Shown here piece after piece: positions 1-5,635 of a DNA stretch of 11,806 nt. The stretch is from NCBI GenBank assembly GCA_030612965.1, contig JAUWMW010000047.1:1-11806 (forward strand), given 5' to 3'. The notes below the pieces were generated by a model that was not told the DNA's origin, searched no databases, and saw only the letters and a list, made by a program, of their open reading frames with translations. Numbering within the stretch: the stretch's first letter is position 1; the number at the start of each line of letters is the position of its first letter. The translations under genes were made by a program, and so were the position numbers. This DNA comes from a bacterium (GTDB lineage Bacteria > Zixibacteria > MSB-5A5 > GN15 > FEB-12).

Positions 1-30
1 ACTCGTTACACACCGAATTCGGCCTCCGGC

Positions 31-67
31 TTGCAGGACACGTAGACGGTTTATCTATAAATCTACG
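31..67 (+). promoter_or_regulatory. Possible promoter and overlapping dyad upstream of the ammonia-lyase gene
   Basis: TTGCAG at 31-36 and TATAAA at 56-61 resemble -35 and -10 boxes, but the 19-base spacer is long. A perfect 6-bp inverted repeat, CGTAGA at 41-46 and TCTACG at 62-67, brackets the -10 candidate, so a repressor dimer bound there could block transcription. All of this is seen by eye and short enough to arise by chance; the regulatory role is inference. Confidence 0.3.
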
Positions 68-116
68 CTGTCAATTTCTAAACCATCCCAACAACGATTT
101 TATTGGAGCAGGAGAA

Positions 117-1640
117 ATGTCCATAGTCATAGACGGTTCAAACCTCACGATTGAGAAGCTCGTGGCCATAGCCAGGCATGATGAAAAGGTGGAGCTTCAC
201 GCCGCAGCCCTGCAAAGGATCAAGCAGTGCCGCGCCATGTTAGAGAAGAAAATCAAGGCCGGCGAGATTATGTACGGCGTCAATACCGGCATCGGTGAGT
301 TCTCGGAGGTAGTGCTTGACGACGACCAGGTGAAGCAGTTCCAGAAGTACCTGATCTACAACCACGCCGCCGGGATCGGCGATCCGGCCCCGATAGAATT
401 CGTGCGTGGCGCCATGGCCGCCCGGATCAATGTCCACGCTCACGGCCAGTCGGCGGTGCGTCCGGAGATCACCCTCACGCTGGTGGAAATGTTGAACAGG
501 GGGGTGACACCGTTCGTGTGCCAGAAGGGTTCAGTGGGGGCTTGTGGTGATCTGGCGCCGATGTCGCAGATTGCCCTTTTGATGCTTGGTGAAGGCAAAG
601 CCTATTTCGAGGGTGAACTTCTCGACGGAAAAGCGGCCATGGAGAAGGCCGGTATACCCGTGCCGGGCCTGCAAGCGCGCGACGGTTTGGCAGTCATCAA
701 TGGCTCCAATCTGCTCACGGCCATGAGCGCCATATTCCTTTTTGACGCCGGTCGTTGGCTCAAGCAGGCCGAGATTGCCGCCGCCATGTCTTTGGAAGCA
801 CTCAAGGCCAACATGCGACCGTACACCGTGAAGCTACACGAGGCTCGCGGTTTTGTCGGAGCGGTGCGGAGCGCTAAGGCCATCGGCAGACTTGTCGCCG
901 GTGGTGACCTGGCTGAGGGGCGCGTTCCCTGCAAGGTACAGGATGCATATTCTATGCGTTCCACACCGCAGGTGATCGGTGCGGCGCACGATGCGTTGGC
1001 CTATGCTCGCTCGCAGGTAGAGATTGAACTGAACGGGGTAGGGGACAATCCGGTCTTCTTTCCCGAAGAGGACATTCAGCTTTCCGGCGCCAATTTTCAG
1101 GGCACGCCGGTGTCGGTGCCGATGGATATGGCCGGCGCCTGTATCACGATGGTCAGTGTTATGTCGGAACGTCGCATGAACCGGTTGAACAACCCGGCCC
1201 TCAGTGTCGGCTTGCCCGCATTCCTGACCAAGGGAGCCGGGATGTTTTCAGGGTTGATGCTCAGCCAGTACACGGCGGATTCGCTGATTGTCGAACAGCG
1301 CATCCTGTCTGCACCAGCCTCGATTCAGTCGATTCCTGCCGCGGCCGATCAGGAAGATTTCGTCTCCATGGGGATGAACACCGCCATCAAGAACATGCAG
1401 ATTCTCGACAACGCCTGCGGCGTGTTAGGTATCGAATTCATGGCTGCCGCCCAGGCGCTTGATTTCCGTGATTATGGCTTTGGTGACGGCGTGCGTAAAG
1501 CGCACCAAGTGGTGCGACGACATGTGGATTTTCTCGATGTTGACCGTCCCCTATACCCGGATCACACGTGTATGCAGAAACTGGTACAGTCCTGCGAGAT
1601 ACTGGAGGAAGTGGAAAGCGCAGTGGGGGATCTCGGCTAA
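117..1640 (+). CDS. HAL/PAL/TAL-family ammonia-lyase, probably histidine ammonia-lyase-like, with a Cys-type MIO motif
   Basis: This is a complete 507-residue member of the MIO-dependent aromatic amino acid lyase family, which eliminates ammonia from histidine, phenylalanine or tyrosine (some members are 2,3-aminomutases). AGGAG lies 5 bases before the ATG. Landmarks follow Pseudomonas putida HAL numbering closely: Tyr53 in YGVNTG, His83 in NHAAG, the MIO tripeptide at 142-144, Asn195 in INGSN, then QDAYSMRSTPQV at 275-286 and QED at 412-414. The HAL-type His and Glu favour a histidine-like substrate over the His-Leu or Phe-Leu selectivity pairs of TAL and PAL. The tripeptide reads Ala-Cys-Gly, whereas the usual form is Ala-Ser-Gly. 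Other pocket changes are Asn82, Gln328 in NFQG (HAL has NFHG) and Phe415 after QED (HAL has His). No hutU, hutI or hutG neighbour is visible, so a histidine-degradation role is unproven. Family membership is certain; the substrate is not. Confidence 0.93.
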   Translation: MSIVIDGSNLTIEKLVAIARHDEKVELHAAALQRIKQCRAMLEKKIKAGEIMYGVNTGIGEFSEVVLDDDQVKQFQKYLIYNHAAGIGDPAPIEFVRGAMAARINVHAHGQSAVRPEITLTLVEMLNRGVTPFVCQKGSVGACGDLAPMSQIALLMLGEGKAYFEGELLDGKAAMEKAGIPVPGLQARDGLAVINGSNLLTAMSAIFLFDAGRWLKQAEIAAAMSLEALKANMRPYTVKLHEARGFVGAVRSAKAIGRLVAGGDLAEGRVPCKVQDAYSMRSTPQVIGAAHDALAYARSQVEIELNGVGDNPVFFPEEDIQLSGANFQGTPVSVPMDMAGACITMVSVMSERRMNRLNNPALSVGLPAFLTKGAGMFSGLMLSQYTADSLIVEQRILSAPASIQSIPAAADQEDFVSMGMNTAIKNMQILDNACGVLGIEFMAAAQALDFRDYGFGDGVRKAHQVVRRHVDFLDVDRPLYPDHTCMQKLVQSCEILEEVESAVGDLG

Positions 1641-1730
1641 CAGCTTGTTGAAAAAGAGCTTCATCATGCTTGGAACCAACCGGATTTGTCATGCCCGCAA
1701 AGGCGACCAAGAAACCATGATATTGTGCGC

Positions 1731-1800
1731 GGCAGACCTCCCGGTCTGCCCGTTTGAAGGACGATCCAAGGTAATCGAGGGGCAGACGAGGACGTCTGCC
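1731..1800. repeat. Pair of identical-architecture perfect hairpins (GGCAGAC/GTCTGCC)
   Basis: GGCAGACC-TCCC-GGTCTGCC (1731-1750) and GGCAGACG-AGGA-CGTCTGCC (1781-1800) are both perfect 8-bp stems with 4-base loops, separated by 30 bases. Their outer seven stem bases are identical, so arms of one can also pair with arms of the other. They lie 90-160 bases after the ammonia-lyase stop codon and lack U-tracts, so they are not intrinsic terminators. They resemble REP-type extragenic palindromes. Confidence 0.7.
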
Positions 1801-1880
1801 GCCCACAGAAAAGATAAACCCTCCCGTAGTTTTCCGAGAGTCCCGAAAGCGGGCATCCAGTAACTCGATGCTTCAGATGG

Positions 1881-1900
1881 ATTCCCGCCTGCGGGGGAAT
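1881..1900. repeat. ATTCCC-N8-GGGAAT palindromic unit
   Basis: The 20-base unit has perfect 6-base arms around 8 central bases and is followed by GAC. This matches the form of the small dRS3 repeats of Neisseria and of similar GGGAATGAC-type extragenic repeats seen in other bacteria. Here it sits inside the larger MITE-like block. Whether it is related or convergent cannot be told from one copy. Confidence 0.5.
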
Positions 1901-2089
1901 GACTTGCAGCGCAAGGGAACTGTTTTTCTGCCTCTTGTCCCGAGTTCTTCAACAACCCGCCAAGTTGGCGGAGAGGTTGAGCTTTTGGCAATAAAACCGA
2001 TCTTGGGACTTGCCAGATTGCCCCTATGTTGATTAACTTAGCGTGACAAAAGACTGACTGATGTTCGGGATTTCTATGACCAGACTCAG

Positions 2090-2195
2090 TCACAATATGC
2101 TCCGAACCCTGGAGGGCCCACGTGGTCGCCAGGGACTCTACGGTCGGGGGAGCAATCGCCCGGCCTGCCCGACTTGGCAAAGGAGTGAGGTGTGA
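2090..2195 (+). promoter_or_regulatory. Putative molybdenum cofactor (Moco) riboswitch aptamer
   Basis: The leader folds into a compact multi-helix RNA with no crossing pairs. P1 has two parts, TCACA 2090-2094 with TGTGA 2191-2195, and TGCTCC 2098-2103 with GGAGTG 2182-2187 (two G-U pairs). P2 is CCCTGG 2107-2112 with CCAGGG 2129-2134, with a CCACGTGG tip at 2118-2125. P3 is GGTCGGG 2142-2148 with CCCGACT 2168-2174 (one G-U pair). Segments such as GGTCGCCAGGGAC and AAAGGAGTG resemble what I remember of the Moco RNA motif. The position, directly ahead of a seven-gene Moco synthesis operon, is the standard genetic context for this riboswitch. The class is assigned by memory and context without a covariance-model search. 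Tungsten-cofactor sensing by a variant of the same class is an alternative. Confidence 0.75.
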
Positions 2196-2201
2196 TATAT
2201 C

Positions 2202-2228
2202 CCTCTGCCTGTCGGTGGAGGTTTTTTT
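2202..2228 (+). terminator. Terminator-like hairpin that also sequesters the mobA ribosome binding site
   Basis: CCTCTGCC (2202-2209) pairs with GGTGGAGG (2214-2221) through a four-base loop, giving 8 pairs of which two are G-U, and seven T residues follow at 2222-2228. This is the form of a Rho-independent terminator. The 3' arm contains GGAGG, the Shine-Dalgarno for the ATG at 2229, and the U-tract fills the spacer. One hairpin could therefore stop transcription and hide the ribosome binding site, making it a plausible expression platform for the aptamer just upstream. A competing pairing, GAGG 2187-2190 with CCTC 2202-2205, would link it to the 3' strand of P1. Confidence 0.65.
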
Positions 2229-2795
2229 ATGGTGTCGATTGATAGTGCTTACATTCTGGCCGGCGGCCGGAGTCGTCGCATGGGACGAGACAAACTGTTT
2301 ATGGACTGCGGCGGTGAACCATTGGTGACGCGGACTCTTGGAATCTGTCGGGAGGCTTTCGCATCCGTGACTCTGTTGGTCCGCAGCTTAGACAAGTTCA
2401 AGTCGCTTGACTGTGAGGTTCTTCTGGACAATCCGCAAGCACAAGGTCCTCTGGCCGGCGTGATAGCGGCGCTTGAGGATTGCGCGCAAGAGTACTGTTT
2501 CATCACTGCGGCCGATCTGTATGACCTTGACACGCAGGTTATCGACCGCCTATGCGTATCATACTGTGGTGAACAGTATCTGGGTCTGCGCGAGTCCGAC
2601 CTGCCACAACCACTGTGTGGCATCTATCACAGGTCGGCGCTGCCGCATCTAAAGAGGCGAGCCGCTGTCGGTCAATTCAGGATGATAGAGGCCATTGCCG
2701 GTCTTGAGCATCGATTGCTGTCCATTGGAAGCGAGAAGTGGCGAAACATCAATTGTCCCAGCGATCTGGTTGGAATCGGAGTCCGGCATGGTTGA
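2229..2795 (+). CDS. mobA: Molybdenum cofactor guanylyltransferase MobA
   Basis: MobA transfers GMP from GTP to Mo-molybdopterin in the cytoplasm, giving the guanine-dinucleotide cofactor used by DMSO-reductase family enzymes. The 188-residue protein is normal length for the family. It shows the nucleotidyltransferase signature LAGGRSRRMGRDK at 10-22, GPLAGV at 73-78, an acidic metal/nucleotide site at Asp96 in TAADLYDLD (most homologues have a CDxP-type motif here), and NINCPSDL at 173-180. The ATG follows GGAGG with a seven-T spacer, and that SD lies in the terminator-like hairpin of the leader. It is the first gene of the operon; its last 8 bases overlap the start of mobB. Its presence implies that the host makes at least one bis-MGD enzyme. 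Confidence 0.93.
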   Translation: MVSIDSAYILAGGRSRRMGRDKLFMDCGGEPLVTRTLGICREAFASVTLLVRSLDKFKSLDCEVLLDNPQAQGPLAGVIAALEDCAQEYCFITAADLYDLDTQVIDRLCVSYCGEQYLGLRESDLPQPLCGIYHRSALPHLKRRAAVGQFRMIEAIAGLEHRLLSIGSEKWRNINCPSDLVGIGVRHG

Positions 2796-3291
2796 GTTGA
2801 GTATCGTCGGCGGTCGGAACTCCGGCAAGACCACGCTTGTGGAAGCTCTTGCGAGGAACCTCGTGGAACTTGGCTACCATGTAGCTACTGTAAAACACAC
2901 TTCTCACGATCACGCTTTCGATCAACCCGGCAAAGACAGCCACCGCCATCGTCGGGCTGGCGCCGGAATGACCCTGGCCGTCAGCGACTCGGAGTTGGCT
3001 CTGTTTGCCGACTCGACAGAGGCGCATCGACAACTTTTGATGGACGCTATGGCGACTCAGTTTGACATATGTCTGGTCGAGGGCGATCGGAGCGCGATGC
3101 GACCAAAACTGCTGGTGACGAGAAATCGAGAAGCCGGTGACACGGATTTTCCCAGCAACATTGTGGCCTTATATGGTCCAACCTTGCCGGAGATGCAGGT
3201 ACCGCGATTCGCGTTCGACGATATCGACGGATTGGTAACATTCATAGTGCGGCAGTATCTTACCCGCTCCACGGAGGCAACCGGTGTTTGA
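2788..3291 (+). CDS. mobB: Molybdopterin-guanine dinucleotide biosynthesis adapter MobB
   Basis: MobB is a P-loop GTP-binding protein that assists MobA and cofactor delivery; it is accessory and not strictly required in E. coli. The 167-residue protein begins with a beta-strand and Walker A motif, GGRNSGKTT at 8-16, followed by VATVKHTSHDH and a His/Arg-rich stretch (HRHRRAGA) typical of the family. LVEGD at 96-100 stands in the place of the usual LVEGFK. The reading frame is open further upstream (ATG at 2695), but the ATG at 2788 is preferred because it puts the P-loop at the usual distance from the N-terminus and gives the short overlap with mobA expected for translational coupling. Confidence 0.9.
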   Translation: MVELSIVGGRNSGKTTLVEALARNLVELGYHVATVKHTSHDHAFDQPGKDSHRHRRAGAGMTLAVSDSELALFADSTEAHRQLLMDAMATQFDICLVEGDRSAMRPKLLVTRNREAGDTDFPSNIVALYGPTLPEMQVPRFAFDDIDGLVTFIVRQYLTRSTEATGV

Positions 3292-4234
3292 CCCGCGAAG
3301 GTTGCACTATCTGCGGGTATCTCTGTTGAGCGGCTGCAACCTCAACTGTTTCTACTGTCGACCGGCCGAGAGTGAAATGCCACCGGGCGTCGCTCAGCGT
3401 GACCCCGAGTTGTTCAAGAAGGCCCTTGAGTTACTGTACCGTTTGGGTGTCGGGAAGGTTCGGTTCACCGGCGGTGAACCCACATTATATAAGAAATTGC
3501 CGGCTCTGGTTGAGTATGCCCGCAGTCTCGATAGCGCGCTCCTCCTTGGCCTCACTACCAACGGTCTGCTGCTGGACAAGCTGGCCGGAAAACTGGCCGA
3601 GGCCGGGCTGGACAGCGTCAACATCAGCCTTGATACACAGGACCGCAATCGTTTCAAGAGTATCACCGGCGTCGATGCTCTGGATCGTGTCGTAGGGGGC
3701 ATCAATGCAGCCATCGAGCGGATTGAAACCGTCAAGCTCAACTGTGTTTTGATGAGAGGGGTCAATGACCACGAGGCGGAGGCGTTGGTGCGGTTCGCAG
3801 ATCGTTTGTCGGTCGACATTCGATTCATTGAGTTCATGCCGACTCGGTCATCGCCGAGTTGTGACCATCGGTTTGTCTCAGGCGACGCGGTAAGATCGCA
3901 CTTGCCTTTTGACCTGACCCCGGTGGCTTCGGAGGCAGCCGGCGCCGCACGATACTACCGGTCGCCCGAACTGAATATCCGCGTCGGCTTCATCAACCCG
4001 GTCAGTCATCCCTTTTGCGCCGAGTGTGATCGACTACGTCTGGCTTCCGACGGTCAACTCTATGGATGTCTTTTCTCGAGCCGTGCCGTCAATTTGTTCG
4101 AACTCATGGAAAGAGACGATGACGATGCGGAAACCGCCATTGGCGAACTAGTCAATTCCAAGCAGTATCTCGGTTGCGCTGGGGCGACGCAATCGAAGGA
4201 AGATCTGCCGTCATTCATAAGTATGGGTGGTTAG
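3284..4234 (+). CDS. moaA: GTP 3',8-cyclase MoaA (radical SAM)
   Basis: MoaA uses S-adenosylmethionine and two [4Fe-4S] clusters to turn GTP into 3',8-cyclo-GTP, the first step of Moco synthesis. The 316-residue protein has the radical SAM CxxxCxxC motif at Cys18, Cys22 and Cys25, FTGGEPTLYK at 61-70, and the C-terminal cluster motif C-x2-C-x13-C at Cys245, Cys248 and Cys262. It ends in Gly-Gly, the functional C-terminal tail of MoaA. The residues before the first Cys read LLSGC where most homologues have a DRC-type sequence. It starts at GTG 3284, with GGAGG at 3273-3277 six bases away, overlapping the end of mobB by 8 bases. Confidence 0.95.
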   Translation: MFDPRRLHYLRVSLLSGCNLNCFYCRPAESEMPPGVAQRDPELFKKALELLYRLGVGKVRFTGGEPTLYKKLPALVEYARSLDSALLLGLTTNGLLLDKLAGKLAEAGLDSVNISLDTQDRNRFKSITGVDALDRVVGGINAAIERIETVKLNCVLMRGVNDHEAEALVRFADRLSVDIRFIEFMPTRSSPSCDHRFVSGDAVRSHLPFDLTPVASEAAGAARYYRSPELNIRVGFINPVSHPFCAECDRLRLASDGQLYGCLFSSRAVNLFELMERDDDDAETAIGELVNSKQYLGCAGATQSKEDLPSFISMGG

Positions 4235-4235
4235 G

Positions 4236-4718
4236 ATGTCCAAACTCTCTCACCTCGATGAAAAGGGCAAAGCCCGCATGGTTGATGTCAGCCTAAAGAG
4301 CGTCACCAAGCGGAGCGCCACGGCAACGGTGACCGTTAGACTCAACTCCGAGACGTTCCAATTGGTGACCGAAAACCGCGTCGCCAAAGGTGATGTCCTC
4401 ACGGTGGCGAAGCTGGCCGGGATTCAAGCGGCTAAACGCACTGCCGAGCTCATCCCACTGTGCCATCCGGTGGGACTCGACCACGTGGAGATTGCCTTTG
4501 AACTGGATGAAGCTGCCGGTTCTGTTGCCATCCGGGCCACGGCGACCTGCCTGGCCAGAACCGGCGTCGAGATGGAGGCGCTCACTGCTTGCAGTGTGGC
4601 GGCGCTGACCGTTTACGACATGCTAAAAGCGGCGCAAAGAGACATTGTTATCACGGACTTGACATTGTTGGAGAAAACAGGAGGACGTTCGGGTGACTAC
4701 AGACGGACGGATACATAG
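4236..4718 (+). CDS. moaC: Cyclic pyranopterin monophosphate synthase MoaC
   Basis: MoaC rearranges 3',8-cyclo-GTP to cyclic pyranopterin monophosphate, completing the step begun by MoaA. From the ATG at 4236 the protein has 160 residues, and the catalytic residues fall exactly on E. coli numbering: Lys51, Asp128 and Lys131. That supports this start over the in-frame GTG at 4227. Family motifs are MVDVSLKSVTKR at 15-26, LIPLCHPVGLDHVEI at 72-86, TGVEMEALTACS at 109-120 and KTGGRSGDYRR at 147-157. It begins one base after the moaA stop with only a weak SD, suggesting coupled translation. The 3' end overlaps the MOSC gene by 26 bases. Confidence 0.95.
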   Translation: MSKLSHLDEKGKARMVDVSLKSVTKRSATATVTVRLNSETFQLVTENRVAKGDVLTVAKLAGIQAAKRTAELIPLCHPVGLDHVEIAFELDEAAGSVAIRATATCLARTGVEMEALTACSVAALTVYDMLKAAQRDIVITDLTLLEKTGGRSGDYRRTDT

Positions 4719-5130
4719 CATCTCAGTCTCAGAGACAAAAGGGGACCAGAAGCACAATGTCGGCGAGGCCACACTACTGGAAGACTACGGTATCGATGGT
4801 GACGCTCATGCCGGCTCCGAACGTCAGGTATCGCTCTTGCCTCTGGAGTCGTTCTCAAAACTGGACGGGAATCTGGTCGATCTCAAGCCGGGCGTCTTTG
4901 CCGAAAACCTGACCACCGTGGGGCTCGACTTTGAGGACGTTTCAATTGGCCGGAAGCTTATGATCGGCGAACACATTGTGCTGGAAGTGACACAGATCGG
5001 CAAGGAGTGTCACAATGGCTGCCATATTCGAGAGGTGGTCGGCGACTGCATCATGCCGCGCGAAGGCGTATTTGTGCGCGTGATCAAAGGTGGTGCCATT
5101 CGCGTCGGGGACGCCATAGTGTGGGGATGA
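4693..5130 (+). CDS. MOSC domain protein, Moco-associated
   Basis: MOSC domains occur at the C-terminus of Moco sulfurases and in stand-alone proteins such as YiiM; they are thought to carry sulfur or bind Moco. This 145-residue protein is essentially the bare domain. It contains GIDGDAHAGSERQVSLL (33-49), KPGVFAENLTT (65-75), the conserved Cys106 and Cys110 in KECHNGC, Cys119 in GDCIMPREGVF, and a closing IRVGDAIVW. The start is GTG 4693: AGGAGG at 4679-4684 lies 8 bases before it. This makes the gene overlap moaC by 26 bases. It is followed after one base by mogA/moaB; MOSC and MogA domains are fused in one polypeptide in some other bacteria, so the two products may work together. The exact reaction is not established. 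Confidence 0.9.
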   Translation: MTTDGRIHSISVSETKGDQKHNVGEATLLEDYGIDGDAHAGSERQVSLLPLESFSKLDGNLVDLKPGVFAENLTTVGLDFEDVSIGRKLMIGEHIVLEVTQIGKECHNGCHIREVVGDCIMPREGVFVRVIKGGAIRVGDAIVWG

Positions 5131-5131
5131 G

Positions 5132-5635
5132 ATGAATTTCACTGTCGGCGTTGCTATCATTTCCGACCGAGCATCCAGAGGTCAAAGAGAGGACCAGTGT
5201 CTGCCCGTGATTCAAGCGGCCTTCGAGGGCACCGAATTCGATCTTACGGAATCGGTTGTGGTCTCAGATGAACCGTTGGCGATTCGTGCGGTTCTGACGA
5301 GTTTCATCACCCGCCGATACAGCCTCATCCTGACTTCCGGCGGAACCGGCTGTGCTGCCCGTGACAACACGCCGGAAGTAACGCGCACTCTGCTGAACCG
5401 CCCCACCCCCGGCCTTGATGAAGCTATCCGTACTTTCAGTCGCGACAAGTCTCCGTACGCTATGTTCTCGCGCGCGGTCTCAGGTGTGGCCGAGCATTCA
5501 TTCATTATCAATATGCCCGGCTCGCCAAAAGCGGTGCAGGAGATCTTGGAGTTTATCTTACCCGTCATCAAGCATCCCCTTAAGCTGATTGCCGGCGCCA
5601 TCACCGACTGTCAGGAGGACCTGATTGACTCATGA
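5132..5635 (+). CDS. mogA: Molybdopterin adenylyltransferase, MogA/MoaB family
   Basis: The protein activates molybdopterin by adenylylation with ATP before metal insertion by MoeA. It has 167 residues with the MPT-binding signature TSGGTGCAARDNTPE at 68-82 (Asp78 aligns with E. coli MogA Asp82), VSDEP with Asp46 (aligning with MogA Asp49), PGLDEAIR at 93-100 and NMPGSPKA at 127-134. The ATG follows the MOSC stop codon by one base with a weak SD, so translation is probably coupled. The last four bases, ATGA, form the overlap with moeA. MogA and MoaB cannot be separated reliably by eye; both names describe the same activity here. Confidence 0.9.
   Translation: MNFTVGVAIISDRASRGQREDQCLPVIQAAFEGTEFDLTESVVVSDEPLAIRAVLTSFITRRYSLILTSGGTGCAARDNTPEVTRTLLNRPTPGLDEAIRTFSRDKSPYAMFSRAVSGVAEHSFIINMPGSPKAVQEILEFILPVIKHPLKLIAGAITDCQEDLIDS

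Larger units (their letters stand above)
1645..1955. repeat. MITE-like dispersed repeat with terminal inverted repeats and internal hairpins
   Basis: This non-coding block of about 311 bp starts with TTGTTGAAAAA (1645-1655) and ends with the inverted copy TTCTTCAACAA (1945-1955), 10 of 11 bases matching. Inside are ATGCCCGC at 1691-1698 and its complement GCGGGCAT at 1849-1856, two hairpins (1731-1750 and 1781-1800), and ATTCCC-N8-GGGAAT at 1881-1900. It contains no credible gene or transposase. The build suggests a non-autonomous mobile element or an assembly of small palindromic repeats. No clear target-site duplication is visible at the ends. Confidence 0.6.

Noticed and set aside
602..964. 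Minus-strand frame opposite the lyase
   Set aside because: It is antisense to strongly conserved codons of the lyase, an expected shadow in GC-rich coding DNA.
1459..1863. 134-codon + strand frame across the end of the lyase gene and into the repeat
   Set aside because: It overlaps the conserved C-terminus of the lyase in another frame and continues through palindromic repeat DNA; no family resemblance.
2010..2038. TTGCCA-N17-TTAACT as the promoter of the Moco operon
   Set aside because: The spacing is right and it lies before the riboswitch, but the -10 matches only half of the consensus, so it is not listed as a feature.
1689..2180. 163-codon minus-strand frame across the MITE-like block and riboswitch
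   Set aside because: It reads through hairpins and the structured RNA leader; the protein is repeat-derived and resembles nothing known.
2122..2328. 68-codon + strand frame covering the riboswitch and the mobA start
   Set aside because: It lies in another frame over structured RNA and the conserved MobA nucleotide-binding motif.
3394..3837. 147-codon minus-strand frame opposite moaA
   Set aside because: Ser/Arg-rich antisense shadow of a highly conserved gene with no start signal of its own.
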